Source of the DNA: Tenacibaculum dicentrarchi
GTDB taxonomy: Bacteria > Bacteroidota > Bacteroidia > Flavobacteriales > Flavobacteriaceae
Direction: 5' to 3'
Assembly: GCF_900239345.1 (NCBI RefSeq)
Contig: NZ_OESZ01000001.1
Span: forward strand, 496,001 to 560,000
Length of the DNA stretch: 64,000 nt
Shown here: piece by piece, positions 12,809-22,463 of the stretch
Layout: every line of letters begins with the position of its first letter
Numbering within the stretch: position 1 is the first letter of the stretch
Position numbers and translations under genes: made by a program
The notes under the pieces: model-generated
Told to the model about the DNA's origin: nothing
The model's database searches: none
The model's input: the letters and a program-made list of their open reading frames with translations, nothing else

Positions 12809-14122
12809 TTAATTAATTATTCTTAATAATTCTGTTGTTTCATTGCTTGGTAAAAACCGTCTATCTTGACGTTTTCCGATAATCCATATAATGTTATCAT
12901 CATTTGTACAAAGCAACCAAATATTTTTTTTATCAAAAAGGGAAAGCTTTTCGTCTTTAAAGTATTTACTAACTTTTTTCTTGCCCAACATACCTGTTGG
13001 ATAAAAATAATCACCAGTTTTCCATCTTCTAATAGTGAGGGGGTAATTTAATAAAATTTTATCAACAAAAATAGTGTTTTTATTAAAACTTGTTTTTTTA
13101 TCAACTTCTGTAAGTTCTAACTTGATAGGGCTTGTTACTTTAGTATTTTCTTTATGTATGCTAAATTGTTCCTTTTCTAAAATTTTGTTTTTATCTATGT
13201 TTTGTAGCAATAAAAAACCCCTATCTTTTAATAAAATATGTGAATTACTGCTAATTTTTTTACCTGATTGCCCATATATTAACTGGTGAACATCTTCCCA
13301 TTCTGTAAATTTATAATCTTTTAAAAGTTGGTATAAATAAGCTTTTGGATTTGATAATTTTAAGACTTCTGAAATGTCTATTTTAAGTAAATTCCCTTGC
13401 TTACAAACGATTTTTAAAGAAATTTCATCGACTTTATCAGTAATAATTTGTTGTGATTGCTTTAAAAAATCGGTTGTTTTTTGATGGGCTTTTAATAAAC
13501 TAGGATTTAATTCTTTTAAAATAGGAATTACTTGATGCCTTATTTTATTTCGAAGATATTTTGTTTCGGCATTGCTAGCATCTTCTCGCCATTTTATATT
13601 GTTTTCTAGGGCAAATTTTTCAATTTTTTCTCTTGAAAAAATTAATAACGGACGTACAATAGTTCTGTTTACAGCAGGAATTCCTGTTAAACCGTCTAAA
13701 CCAGTGCCTCTTGTGAGGTTAATTAATACAGTTTCTAGGTTATCATCGGCATGATGCCCTGTTAAAACATAGTCAAAATCATGTTTTTTAAGCAATTCAT
13801 CAAACCAATTGTAGCGTAATTTTCGTGCAGCTAATTGCGTTGATAATTTATTTTTAGCAGCATATTTACTCGTTTCAAAAAGTGTTGAAAAAACAGAAAT
13901 TTCTAATTCTTTACCTAAATCTTTAATAAATTTTTCATCTAAATCACTTTGATCACTTCTTAATTGAAAATTACAATGTGCTAATGAAATATCGTATTTT
14001 AATTGATTCAATAAATGTGTTAAAACCACACTATCGACACCGCCAGAAATAGCAATTAAGAGTTTTTTATCTTTTAAAAATAAAAAATTATGGTCTATAT
14101 GTTTTGCTAATTGTTGTAGCAT
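12809..14122 (-). CDS. tilS: tRNA(Ile)-lysidine synthase
   Basis: TilS adds lysine to C34 of the CAU-anticodon tRNA-Ile, changing it to read AUA; it is essential. The PP-loop ATP-binding motif LLIAISGGVDSVVLTHLL lies near residue 20, followed by LTGHHADDNLETVLINLTRG and the TilS C-terminal domain with WKTGDYFYPTGMLGKKKVSK. I start at ATG 14122 (MLQQLAKHIDHNFLF); the longer frame to 14161 would overlap the hydrolase gene. That gene's stop is 2 nt away, so the two are coupled. Confidence 0.92.
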   Translation of the reverse strand: MLQQLAKHIDHNFLFLKDKKLLIAISGGVDSVVLTHLLNQLKYDISLAHCNFQLRSDQSDLDEKFIKDLGKELEISVFSTLFETSKYAAKNKLSTQLAARKLRYNWFDELLKKHDFDYVLTGHHADDNLETVLINLTRGTGLDGLTGIPAVNRTIVRPLLIFSREKIEKFALENNIKWREDASNAETKYLRNKIRHQVIPILKELNPSLLKAHQKTTDFLKQSQQIITDKVDEISLKIVCKQGNLLKIDISEVLKLSNPKAYLYQLLKDYKFTEWEDVHQLIYGQSGKKISSNSHILLKDRGFLLLQNIDKNKILEKEQFSIHKENTKVTSPIKLELTEVDKKTSFNKNTIFVDKILLNYPLTIRRWKTGDYFYPTGMLGKKKVSKYFKDEKLSLFDKKNIWLLCTNDDNIIWIIGKRQDRRFLPSNETTELLRIIN

Positions 14123-14124
14123 TT

Positions 14125-14985
14125 TTATTTCTGTGCTTTTTTTAGTTGATTTTCTAACCAATGAATCACATCTTTTAGCATTTCATCTTTGCATAAATCA
14201 TGTTGCAATTCATGATAAGCACCTTTGTAAAGCTTTAAATTTGCGTTATTTGTTGCGTTTGCAAATTTTTGTGAACCTTTGTAGTCGATAATTTTATCGG
14301 CAGTTCCGTGTAAAACGAACATTGGAATTTGCAATAATTGTGCATTATCAATCGCCCATTTCCCAGCATCTATAAACGATAAAGAAAAATTAGGGCTAAT
14401 TTTATCGTGTACTAGAGGATCGTTTAAATATTTTTGAACTTCAATTTCATCTCTAGAAATATCGGAGATATCTAGTTCATTACTCAAGGTAATTGACGGC
14501 GCAATTTTTTGCATAATTTTACCCAATTTAAGTTTCCAAGCAGGTGGAGTAAAGGCTAAATTTAGCATCGGGCTTGTGGCAATAACACCGATTAAATGTT
14601 TGTTTTTTTGAATATTTTTTCTGCGAAGCGCATAATTAATAACCGCATTTCCACCCATAGAATGCCCGTATAAAAACTGCGGTTTATCGCCAAAAACTGC
14701 GGATGCTTTTTCAATTAATTGAGAAATACTTGTTAAAACTGCATCAAAACCTGGATTATGCCCTCTTTTTCCTGTGGTTTTTCCGTGTCCGAAATGATCA
14801 AAAGCAATCACACCAAAATTAGCATCCGTTAAATTTTTTGCAACCGATTGATAGCGCCCCGAATGTTCTCCCATTCCGTGAACAATAATCACGACAGCTT
14901 TTACTAAATTTGGATTTTTAGGTTGCCAAAACTGCCCGAAAAAATTCGTGTTATGATACTTAAAATGGAACTCTTGATGTGTCAT
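14125..14985 (-). CDS. alpha/beta hydrolase, monoacylglycerol lipase / lysophospholipase type, 286 aa
   Basis: Hydrolase_4 (PldB-like) family. HGMGEHSGRY is the oxyanion block, GHGKTTGKRGHNPGF follows, the nucleophile elbow is YGHSMGGNAV (Ser near residue 110), the acid is in VLHGTADKIIDY and the catalytic His is in GAYHELQHD. The family cleaves monoacylglycerols and lysophospholipids; the true substrate is not known. There is no signal peptide, so it is probably cytoplasmic or membrane-associated. It sits tightly between a small hypothetical gene and tilS. Confidence 0.85.
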   Translation of the reverse strand: MTHQEFHFKYHNTNFFGQFWQPKNPNLVKAVVIIVHGMGEHSGRYQSVAKNLTDANFGVIAFDHFGHGKTTGKRGHNPGFDAVLTSISQLIEKASAVFGDKPQFLYGHSMGGNAVINYALRRKNIQKNKHLIGVIATSPMLNLAFTPPAWKLKLGKIMQKIAPSITLSNELDISDISRDEIEVQKYLNDPLVHDKISPNFSLSFIDAGKWAIDNAQLLQIPMFVLHGTADKIIDYKGSQKFANATNNANLKLYKGAYHELQHDLCKDEMLKDVIHWLENQLKKAQK

Positions 14986-14997
14986 TTTTTGATTATT

Positions 14998-15297
14998 TTA
15001 TTGTTTTTGCAACCAAATTCGGATATCTTTACGTAAAGAAACTTCAGGTTTTGGTAAAGGTATTGTTTTTCCAAATTGTTTACTTCTTTTAAATTTAGAA
15101 AAGGTAATTTTATGTTGTTTCCAAGCCTCAGGATATAAGTCTAAAAAAGCATTAAAAAAACTTTGTTCATTTACATTTCCTTCTATTGTAGGAAGTACTG
15201 CTTTAAATTTTTCTTCTTGGTCAATAATCATTAATTCTATTATTTTAGGTACGTTTTTGTAAGCGTTTTGTTCTTGATTTATTGAAAATATAAGCAA
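14998..15297 (-). CDS. conserved small hypothetical protein, 99 aa
   Basis: The start appears to be TTG 15297, directly after the pabB stop; a shorter form from the internal ATG (MIIDQEEKFKAVLP) is possible. The product has a basic tail (KHKITFSKFKRSKQFG-like, ending RKDIRIWLQKQ), no membrane segment and no motif I recognise. It is packed in the pabB-hydrolase-tilS-dsbD series, so it is likely a real gene, but no role can be stated. Confidence 0.55.
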   Translation of the reverse strand: MLIFSINQEQNAYKNVPKIIELMIIDQEEKFKAVLPTIEGNVNEQSFFNAFLDLYPEAWKQHKITFSKFKRSKQFGKTIPLPKPEVSLRKDIRIWLQKQ

Positions 15298-16647
15298 CTA
15301 TTTTGAATGAAGTAACACATATTTCATTGCTTTTGCTTTTAGCAAACATTCTTCATATTCTTTTTCAGGAATTGATTTTGCAGTAATTGCGCCACCCACC
15401 GAAAAGGACACGTATTTACTGTCTGAATTGTATAAAATACTTCGGATAATTACATTAAAATCAAAATCGCCGTTAGGTGTAAAATACCCTATAGTTCCTG
15501 AATATAAACCCCGTTTTGTTTGCTCTAATTTTTCCATTATTTTCATTGCCGACACTTTCGGGGCGCCCGTCATACTACCCATTGGAAAGGTATCTTTTAT
15601 AACATCAACAGGATGTGTATTTGGTGTAATTTCCGATACAATGGTCGAAATCATTTGATGCACCTGTTTAAAAGAATGGATTTTACAAAGTTCCTCTACC
15701 TTAACACTTCCTTTTTTAGCGGTTTTCGATAAATCATTGCGTACCAAATCGACAATCATAATGTTTTCAGCACGTTCTTTTTCATCTCTAGCTAAATCGA
15801 AGGCAATTTTTTGATCTTCAATAGGGTCAATTAAGCGTTTTGCAGTTCCTTTTATGGGTTGTGAAATTATTTTATCACCTTCCTTTTTTAAATACCTTTC
15901 AGGTGTTGCCGATAATACATACAAATTTTCATGTCTGAAAAAAGTAGCAAATGGAGGTGTTGATATATCGTTTAAATGCGAATATATTTTATATGGATTG
16001 ATACGTGTATTTTCGGCATAAAATTCTTGACAAAAATTAGCTTCATAAATATCGCCTCTATGAATATGTTCTAAAACTTTTGTTACTTTTTGTTGATATT
16101 CATCTTTGTGAATTCGAAGTTTTATTTTGAGGTTATCTTCTTTTATTTCTTCGGATGTTTTTTCCGCTTCTTTTTTTAGGATATCAGAAAGGGTAGTGAT
16201 ATGATTAATATTACTGATAATATCTTCAAAATCTTCTTCAATTTCATCATCAATCATTTGCAAATACTCAAATTCAATGGTATTTCCTTTGATGAAAATT
16301 AATTTTTGAGGCTGAAAAAAGTACAAATCAGGAAAGTTTAAACCATCAAAATTAGTAGAAGTGAGTTTTTCAACGTCATTTTTTACATCATAAGAAATAT
16401 AGCCAAAAATATAATCTTTTGTGTAAGATTGATATTCTTTTAGTTTTTCAAAAGCATTTTGATAATCTGTTTTTATTGCCGTAAATTCTTCGACAGCCAA
16501 GCAGACATCAAAACAAGAATAGGCTTGTTCGTAATTATTAGAATCTAGCCAAATAGCGGTTTCAAACTGTTTTGCCCAAGCAAATAATTTCTGCTTAAAG
16601 TTTGTTGAATCGTCTATTTTAAAATTACGTTTGGTTCTTTTAAACAT
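15298..16647 (-). CDS. pabB: aminodeoxychorismate synthase component I (chorismate-binding enzyme), 449 aa
   Basis: Chorismate-binding family (PabB/TrpE/MenF). The conserved C-terminal part has SATPERYLKKEG, QPIKGTAKR, ENIMIVDLVRNDLSKTAKKG, GSMTGAPKVSAMKIMEKLE, RGLYSGTIGYF and FNVIIRSILY. PIKGT, not the tryptophan-binding signature of TrpE, points to PabB, which makes 4-amino-4-deoxychorismate for folate. No trp genes are near, and folate genes (folA, thyA) occur elsewhere in the window. The amidotransferase partner is not adjacent. Confidence 0.85.
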   Translation of the reverse strand: MFKRTKRNFKIDDSTNFKQKLFAWAKQFETAIWLDSNNYEQAYSCFDVCLAVEEFTAIKTDYQNAFEKLKEYQSYTKDYIFGYISYDVKNDVEKLTSTNFDGLNFPDLYFFQPQKLIFIKGNTIEFEYLQMIDDEIEEDFEDIISNINHITTLSDILKKEAEKTSEEIKEDNLKIKLRIHKDEYQQKVTKVLEHIHRGDIYEANFCQEFYAENTRINPYKIYSHLNDISTPPFATFFRHENLYVLSATPERYLKKEGDKIISQPIKGTAKRLIDPIEDQKIAFDLARDEKERAENIMIVDLVRNDLSKTAKKGSVKVEELCKIHSFKQVHQMISTIVSEITPNTHPVDVIKDTFPMGSMTGAPKVSAMKIMEKLEQTKRGLYSGTIGYFTPNGDFDFNVIIRSILYNSDSKYVSFSVGGAITAKSIPEKEYEECLLKAKAMKYVLLHSK

Positions 16648-16704
16648 TTTGCAAAAATAAGAAACCCAGTATAAATACAGGTATTTGTAAGGGTTTTAAA
16701 AATG

Positions 16705-16742
16705 AAAAAAGCCATTTTAGCATAGACTAAATGGCTTTTTTT
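16705..16742 (-). terminator. terminator downstream of ppa
   Basis: AAAAAAGCCATTTTAG pairs with CTAAATGGCTTTTTTT around a 6-nt loop. It separates ppa from pabB on the minus strand. Confidence 0.8.
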
Positions 16743-16782
16743 GATAAGATTTTTTTAAATTAAGGCTTAAAATTAAGTTTAA

Positions 16783-17310
16783 TTATATTTTAAAATCTCC
16801 TTTTGCTTTGTGTTCGCTATCTTCATAACGCTTGATACAAGTATCTAAAATTTGGTATGCTTCATCAGCATTTCCCCAATTTCCAATAATTACTTCTTTC
16901 TTTTCTAAGTCTTTATAAACTTTAAAGAAATGTGTAATTTCGTCTTGTAAATGAGCGTTTAAGTCCGATAAATCGTTGTATTTATTCCAAATAGGATCTG
17001 AAACTGGTACACAAATAATTTTTTCATCTGGTCCTTTTTCATCCGACATATGGAAAACACCAATTGGTTTTACTTCCATAACACACATTGGAAATGTTGG
17101 TTCTGCACTTAAAACTAACACGTCTAAAGGATCATTATCTAAGGCTAAAGTTTCAGGAATGAAACCGTAATCACCAGGGTACATCATTGATGAAAACAAC
17201 ATTCTATCGAAACGGATTTTTCCTAAATCAAAATCGTATTCGTATTTATTTCTACTTCCTTTAGGTATTTCAATTAAAACATCAACTGTCTTTTTCTCTT
17301 TTGAAGTCAT
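16783..17310 (-). CDS. ppa: inorganic pyrophosphatase, 175 aa
   Basis: Family I soluble pyrophosphatase, which hydrolyses PPi and pulls biosynthetic reactions forward. Visible are IEIPKGSRNKYEYD, YPGDYGFIPETLALD, DNDPLDVLVLS (the metal-binding D-x-D-P-x-D motif) and HFFKVYKDLEKK. The length fits the bacterial hexameric form. It is transcribed alone, with its own terminator at 16705. Confidence 0.93.
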   Translation of the reverse strand: MTSKEKKTVDVLIEIPKGSRNKYEYDFDLGKIRFDRMLFSSMMYPGDYGFIPETLALDNDPLDVLVLSAEPTFPMCVMEVKPIGVFHMSDEKGPDEKIICVPVSDPIWNKYNDLSDLNAHLQDEITHFFKVYKDLEKKEVIIGNWGNADEAYQILDTCIKRYEDSEHKAKGDFKI

Positions 17311-17433
17311 ATATATATCTTTTCTTCGTTTCTAAAAATCGGATTGCAAAAGTAATAATTTATTGTCATTTTAAATAAAAAATAACGTTATCTTATTATT
17401 AAATCGATTTATAAAAGGTATTACTGTATGTTT

Positions 17434-19938
17434 TTAAAGGCTTGGTTTTATTGCCAAACGTATTGAGAATTTTGGTGTTGGCGCTATTATTGAACCCGCT
17501 GGTGGCGTGTAATTGCTTCTCCAAATAGCATCGATTCGTAAAAAACGTAAGTTTCCGTACCCAATATTGTCTAATCCAACGCCATATTCATAATACACTT
17601 TATTAGGAGCGTTGTAATTAATATTCGATTTGTTAGCGGCAATATTTTTATCAGAAATAGTTCCGTAAGCGGCTCTAAAAGTGAGCAAACTTCGCAGTTT
17701 TAATTTATTTAATAACGGAATTCTATTTAAAATAAAACCGTTAAAATTGTGTTCAAAATGCGATGCTACATATTTATCTGTGACAAAATCGTAGTAATTT
17801 AACAAAGCAAAGGTATTTTCAACCAAGGTAAAAGTTTGATTTGCTGGAATAACATTTAGCAAGGCAATTGGCACAGTTCCGAATGTTTTTCCAGCTTCAA
17901 AAGTCGCATTAAAAATACCGAATTTACCTAACAATATAGGCTGATTATATTTGAATTGCAGTTTATCATAATTATGAGATCCGTTAAAAAAACCTTTATA
18001 TCCTCGGCGATAATTTAGAATAAAAGTAGGGTATATACCTCCTCCAAAACTCCTTTGAACACCTAGTCCGTACACATATCTTCCAGGTGTAAATGAAATA
18101 TAAGGGCTGGAGGTTACGTCGGTTATTTGAGACTGTATGATGTTATTTTCATCCTTATAATTGATTGAAAAATCAACAGGAGAAGCCGATTGTATTTTCG
18201 AGTGGGCAAAATTAATACCGATATGCAGGTTTTTTTGTAGCTGATAATCAAAATTAGTGGCTATTTTTTCAACTTTAGATAAAAAGAAATTATCACCTCT
18301 TGAAAGCAATCCGCCCGTTCCGATACTTCCTCCTAAGAGTTGCGAAGTATTTAGTAAAACACTTCCTAATTGTTCAATGTCTTTTTGATATGCCACTCCT
18401 ACCGAAATTCGTGGTGTGTATGACAAAAGATAACGTGCTTCTGCGCCGTATTTTATTTTTTTATCTTTCAAACCATAGGCTAAGTGCGCTTTTAAACGAA
18501 ACCTATCTTCTCTTGATTTATAGGTTCTAAAGCCAAATTTTATCCGATATCCTTCCACTTGATTGTTTCCTAGAATGTTCCATAACGAACCGAACTGAAT
18601 ACCATATTTAGTATCAACATAGCCACTTGCAAGCATATTAATAAGCCCTGTAATATTTTTTATTTGCTTTATTTCTTTAACCTCTTGAATTAGTTTATAG
18701 GTTGATTTTTTATCATCATTTTGTTTTGAATTCCAGTAACTAGCTTCCTTTTTATATTGATTTGGCTTTATTTTTAGGCGTTTTTGTAGGTAAAAACTTT
18801 CCGCTAACGGTTTATTTAATAGGTGTTTATTTAGGATAGTGTTTTTTTTAACCGTCAATCCTTTATTTTTATCACTTTTATCGATGACCGTAAAATCACC
18901 TTCGTATCCATTTTTAGTGGAAATATAAATACTATCATTTTTTACTTTAAATTCTTTTTCAAAAGATAAACTTCGCACAAAATTAAGATTGATACTTTCG
19001 TGGACTTTCATTTTTATTTTGTTGATAGAAAAAGCGGTATCGGTAACCCAAAAATTTCCTTGAAAAGCTAAATCGCCATCTCTAATAGGAAAGAAATAAA
19101 TATTGTATAATTTTTTATTGTTTTTAACAATACTGTCGTATAAAACGTAATCGTAGGTAGCAAAACCATCGCTAGACAAAGGGCTAACAAATGATTTATC
19201 TAACAGAGTGATGTTATTTTTAAAGATGTCAATTTCTTCAAAAGTATTGGCAATTCGATTAAAAACAAAGCCTTCTGCACCTAAACCTTCTATTTTTTCG
19301 GCTTCAATATCTTCTCTAAGAGTTTTGTTTTTATTGTTTCCATAAACCTTTGAAACTTGTTCTTTGATATAAATAGGAATGTAGTAATTAACACCATCAC
19401 TATCATATTTTACCTTATTTAGCGTTTCTTTATATTGTTTTTTAAAGATTCTTTTTAAAAAGGTGGTATCTAAATTATTCAGCCCAATTTCGGTGGTACT
19501 GTGTTTTTTATATTGATAATAATCGACTAAATCAAGCCCGTTTTTTCGTTTTCGTTTCCAAATTTCTTTTAAAATTTTATATGCAGGATTTTCTTTTTTC
19601 TTTAAGCGTTTTTTAGGTTTGGTAACAATAATGACCTCATCAAGTTCGTTAGCATCTTCTTTAATGATAATTTTTAAGTTTTTTGTTTGCTGATTTACTG
19701 GTAAGGTTTGGGTTTGAAACCCAACAAAAGAAATTTCTAATACGCCTTTTTTCTTTTTTGTTTTCAGATAAAATTCACCCTTATTATTGGTTGTAGTTCC
19801 TTGAACAGTGTTTTTTAAATAAACACTAACAAAAGGCATCGGATTGTTAAACTCATCAATAACTGTACCTTGTAATGTAAGTTGTGCGTATAAAATATTG
19901 GTTGCGAGTAGTATAAGTATTAATAGCTTTTTTTTCAT
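17434..19938 (-). CDS. DUF5686 outer-membrane protein with carboxypeptidase-like N-terminal domain, 834 aa
   Basis: A signal peptide (MKKKLLILILLATNILYAQ) is followed by a CarboxypepD_reg-like domain (residues 20-100, LQGTVIDEFNNPMPFVSVYL), as in Bacteroidota TonB receptors. The long DUF5686 region ends in a beta-barrel (alternating aromatic strands; last residues KFSIRLAIKPSL). No TonB-receptor plug is seen. The role is unknown; these proteins are thought to be outer-membrane and are common in Flavobacteriia. It is a single gene between terminators. Confidence 0.8.
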   Translation of the reverse strand: MKKKLLILILLATNILYAQLTLQGTVIDEFNNPMPFVSVYLKNTVQGTTTNNKGEFYLKTKKKKGVLEISFVGFQTQTLPVNQQTKNLKIIIKEDANELDEVIIVTKPKKRLKKKENPAYKILKEIWKRKRKNGLDLVDYYQYKKHSTTEIGLNNLDTTFLKRIFKKQYKETLNKVKYDSDGVNYYIPIYIKEQVSKVYGNNKNKTLREDIEAEKIEGLGAEGFVFNRIANTFEEIDIFKNNITLLDKSFVSPLSSDGFATYDYVLYDSIVKNNKKLYNIYFFPIRDGDLAFQGNFWVTDTAFSINKIKMKVHESINLNFVRSLSFEKEFKVKNDSIYISTKNGYEGDFTVIDKSDKNKGLTVKKNTILNKHLLNKPLAESFYLQKRLKIKPNQYKKEASYWNSKQNDDKKSTYKLIQEVKEIKQIKNITGLINMLASGYVDTKYGIQFGSLWNILGNNQVEGYRIKFGFRTYKSREDRFRLKAHLAYGLKDKKIKYGAEARYLLSYTPRISVGVAYQKDIEQLGSVLLNTSQLLGGSIGTGGLLSRGDNFFLSKVEKIATNFDYQLQKNLHIGINFAHSKIQSASPVDFSINYKDENNIIQSQITDVTSSPYISFTPGRYVYGLGVQRSFGGGIYPTFILNYRRGYKGFFNGSHNYDKLQFKYNQPILLGKFGIFNATFEAGKTFGTVPIALLNVIPANQTFTLVENTFALLNYYDFVTDKYVASHFEHNFNGFILNRIPLLNKLKLRSLLTFRAAYGTISDKNIAANKSNINYNAPNKVYYEYGVGLDNIGYGNLRFLRIDAIWRSNYTPPAGSIIAPTPKFSIRLAIKPSL

Positions 19939-19952
19939 CTTTTTCTTTACTA

Positions 19953-19990
19953 AAAAATCCTTTTGACAGCAGCCAAAAGGATTTATTTTT
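19953..19990 (-). terminator. terminator downstream of pdhB
   Basis: AAATCCTTTTG and CAAAAGGATTT pair around an 8-nt loop, with a T-rich tract on the minus strand. It lies between pdhB and the DUF5686 gene. Confidence 0.75.
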
Positions 19991-20030
19991 TATTCAAAAA
20001 TACCTAAAAAGGTATTGAACTTATTAACAA

Positions 20031-21014
20031 TTACTTGTTAATATATAATACATCTTTTACTGCTTTAATAACATCGTTTGCATTTGGCATCCATTCTGCT
20101 AATAAAACAGGTGAATATGGTGCAGGAGTATCAGCAGTTGTAATTCTTTTTATAGGAGCATCTAAATAATCAAATGCTTCATCTTGTATTCTAAAAGTAA
20201 TTTCTGATGAAATACTTCCAAAAGGCCATGCTTCTTCTAAAATAACTAATCTATTAGTTTTCTTTACAGATTCTAAAATAGTTTTATGATCCATTGGACG
20301 AACGGTACGTAAATCAATAACTTCAACAGAAATACCTTCTTTAGCTAATTCATCAGCAGCTTTGTAAGCTTCTTTTATAATTTTTCCAAAAGAAACAACA
20401 GTAACATCTGTACCAGCTCTTTTAATGTCAGCAACTCCAATAGGGATAATATATTCTCCTTCAGGAACTTCCATTTTATCACCATACATTTGTTCTGATT
20501 CCATAAAAATTACTGGATCATCATCACGAATTGCTGCTTTTAATAAACCTTTTGCATCGTAAGGATTAGAAGGTACAATTACTTTTAAACCAGGAGTGTT
20601 TGCAAACCAGTTTTCGAAAGCTTGTGAATGTGTTGCTCCTAATTGACCCGCAGCACCTGTTGGTCCACGAAAAACGATAGGACAATTAAATTGACCACCT
20701 GACATTTGGCGAATTTTAGCTGCGTTATTGATAATTTGATCAATACCAACTAAAGAGAAGTTAAAAGTCATGTATTCAACAATTGGACGATTTCCGTTCA
20801 TTGCCGATCCAACTGCAATACCGCCAAAACCTAACTCTGCAATAGGAGTATCAATAACTCTTTTTGCACCAAATTCATCTAGCATTCCTTTAGAAGCCTT
20901 GTAGGCTCCGTTATATTCAGCTACTTCTTCACCCATTAAGTAAATGCTTTCATCTCTTCGCATTTCTTCACTCATGGCCTCACAAATAGCCTCTCTAAAT
21001 TGTATAGTTTTCAT
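20031..21014 (-). CDS. pdhB: pyruvate dehydrogenase E1 component, beta subunit, 327 aa
   Basis: E1-beta of the alpha2beta2 type, part of the complex that turns pyruvate into acetyl-CoA. Transketolase pyrimidine-binding domain with AICEAMSEEMRRDESIYLMG and GEEVAEYNGAYKASKG, then RGPTGAAGQLGATHSQAFE and the C-terminal domain with VEVIDLRTVRPMD and LEEAWPFGSISSEI. The length matches the family. The alpha subunit is not next to it in this window. It is preceded by an AT-rich promoter region and followed by a terminator. Confidence 0.93.
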   Translation of the reverse strand: MKTIQFREAICEAMSEEMRRDESIYLMGEEVAEYNGAYKASKGMLDEFGAKRVIDTPIAELGFGGIAVGSAMNGNRPIVEYMTFNFSLVGIDQIINNAAKIRQMSGGQFNCPIVFRGPTGAAGQLGATHSQAFENWFANTPGLKVIVPSNPYDAKGLLKAAIRDDDPVIFMESEQMYGDKMEVPEGEYIIPIGVADIKRAGTDVTVVSFGKIIKEAYKAADELAKEGISVEVIDLRTVRPMDHKTILESVKKTNRLVILEEAWPFGSISSEITFRIQDEAFDYLDAPIKRITTADTPAPYSPVLLAEWMPNANDVIKAVKDVLYINK

Positions 21015-21199
21015 ACCTTATATTCGTAGTTGTTTATCAATATAGCAAAAATAACAAAAATAGAAATAACAAATAGGTTTTTAAGGATAAACAAATCATT
21101 GTTCTATCTTTAACTTGTTATTTGAAATATACTATTTGTAATTTTTTATCTGAATATTATGATATATATATCATAATATTCGTGTAAAATTTAATATAT

Positions 21200-22451
21200 A
21201 TGAAAACAAGAAAAAACAAAATTGAAAAAATTTTAAAATTAGGGCTACTATGTTTTAGTATTTACTTATTTTTATGGAGCTGTGAAAATGAAGAAATTTT
21301 AAAATTGAAAATCAGACATTAGACAACTTTCTATATAAAACCGTATCTTTTGATGAAATTTCTAATTTTAAAAAGAGCTATAACTTTGCTTCAAAATCTA
21401 GTAGAAAAGACAAGTTAAATTTAAAATTAGATTTTTCTAAGATTCAAAAACAAAAAATAAAAAACACCAATGAACTTACGACTATTATACCTGCTAAAAC
21501 AAAGTATAAAAATATTACTTCAAAAGTAATACTTATTAGTCAAAATAATAATACCATTAAAGTATTAATAAGTTTGATTCCTGATAAAAATACATCTTCT
21601 GAAAATTTTACAGGAATACTAAGTATTAATGATCTAAATGGAGATTTTATTAATGGCTATAGATTAAAAAATGGACTATTTAAAACTAGATTCATTAAGC
21701 GGATTAAAAAGAAAAGTACTCTTCAATTTCGTAATCCTGAACCTGATTGTGATGAAAATGCCGCTCCTGATATTTTTTGTGATAATGAATTAGATGAAGT
21801 TATTATAGGTGGAAGTGGAAGCTCTTCTAATTATACTATAACTACTCCTATTCCTACAGGACCTAGTGCATATTCTTATAGTTTTAGTTCTAGCTCTAAT
21901 TCTAATTATGGTTGAAGTTCTTCAAATCATCAACCCGCTAATTATAACAATTATGTTAATGTATTTCCTTGTAATGATTCTGTTCATGGTTGTCAAAAAA
22001 CACCTTGTGATAATGGGAATGGTTATCAAGATTATTATGGAAATTGTCTAGAGGATGATGATAAGATTATTAATAAGCTTTCAGAGTTTAGGGAATAATA
22101 ATTTGTCTTTAGCAGTTTCAATGCTTCATGAAGGTATTCATGCAGAGATTTATAAGTATGTAGATGAATATAAAAAAGGATTTAGACCCTAATGATAGAC
22201 CAAATTTATTGTATTATTATAATCAATTTAAAGCAAAAAATGCTTTAGATAAAGGTACCACATTCGCTCAGCATGAGCATATGCAAGATAAATATATTAT
22301 TCCTATAGCAAAAGCTATAAGAAAACTTGATGGGAACAGGTATCCATTAAATGAGTATATAGGTTTTTCTTGGGATGGTTTATTGGTCTATAAATATGAT
22401 AAATATTTTGATTCAAAAGGTAATTTACAAACAATGACACCTACAAAATGA
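21200..22451 (+). pseudogene. decayed lipoprotein with HExxH metallopeptidase-like motif
   Basis: Fragments in several frames make one protein. ATG 21200 starts a lipoprotein signal (FSIYLFLWSC) but stops at TAG 21320. The sequence continues in another frame (ENQTLDNFLYKTVSF...) to TGA 21913-21915, reads on past that stop (NHQPANYNNYVNVFPC...) and stops again at about 22096. It shifts to SLAVSMLHEGIHAEIYKYVD, with HEGIH as an HExxH zinc site, then shifts again to DLDPNDRPNLLYYY...HEHMQDKYIIPIAKAI up to TGA 22449-22451. At least three frameshifts and two stops are needed. This is real decay, or poor sequence in homopolymers. Confidence 0.7.
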
Positions 22452-22463
22452 AAAGATAATATT

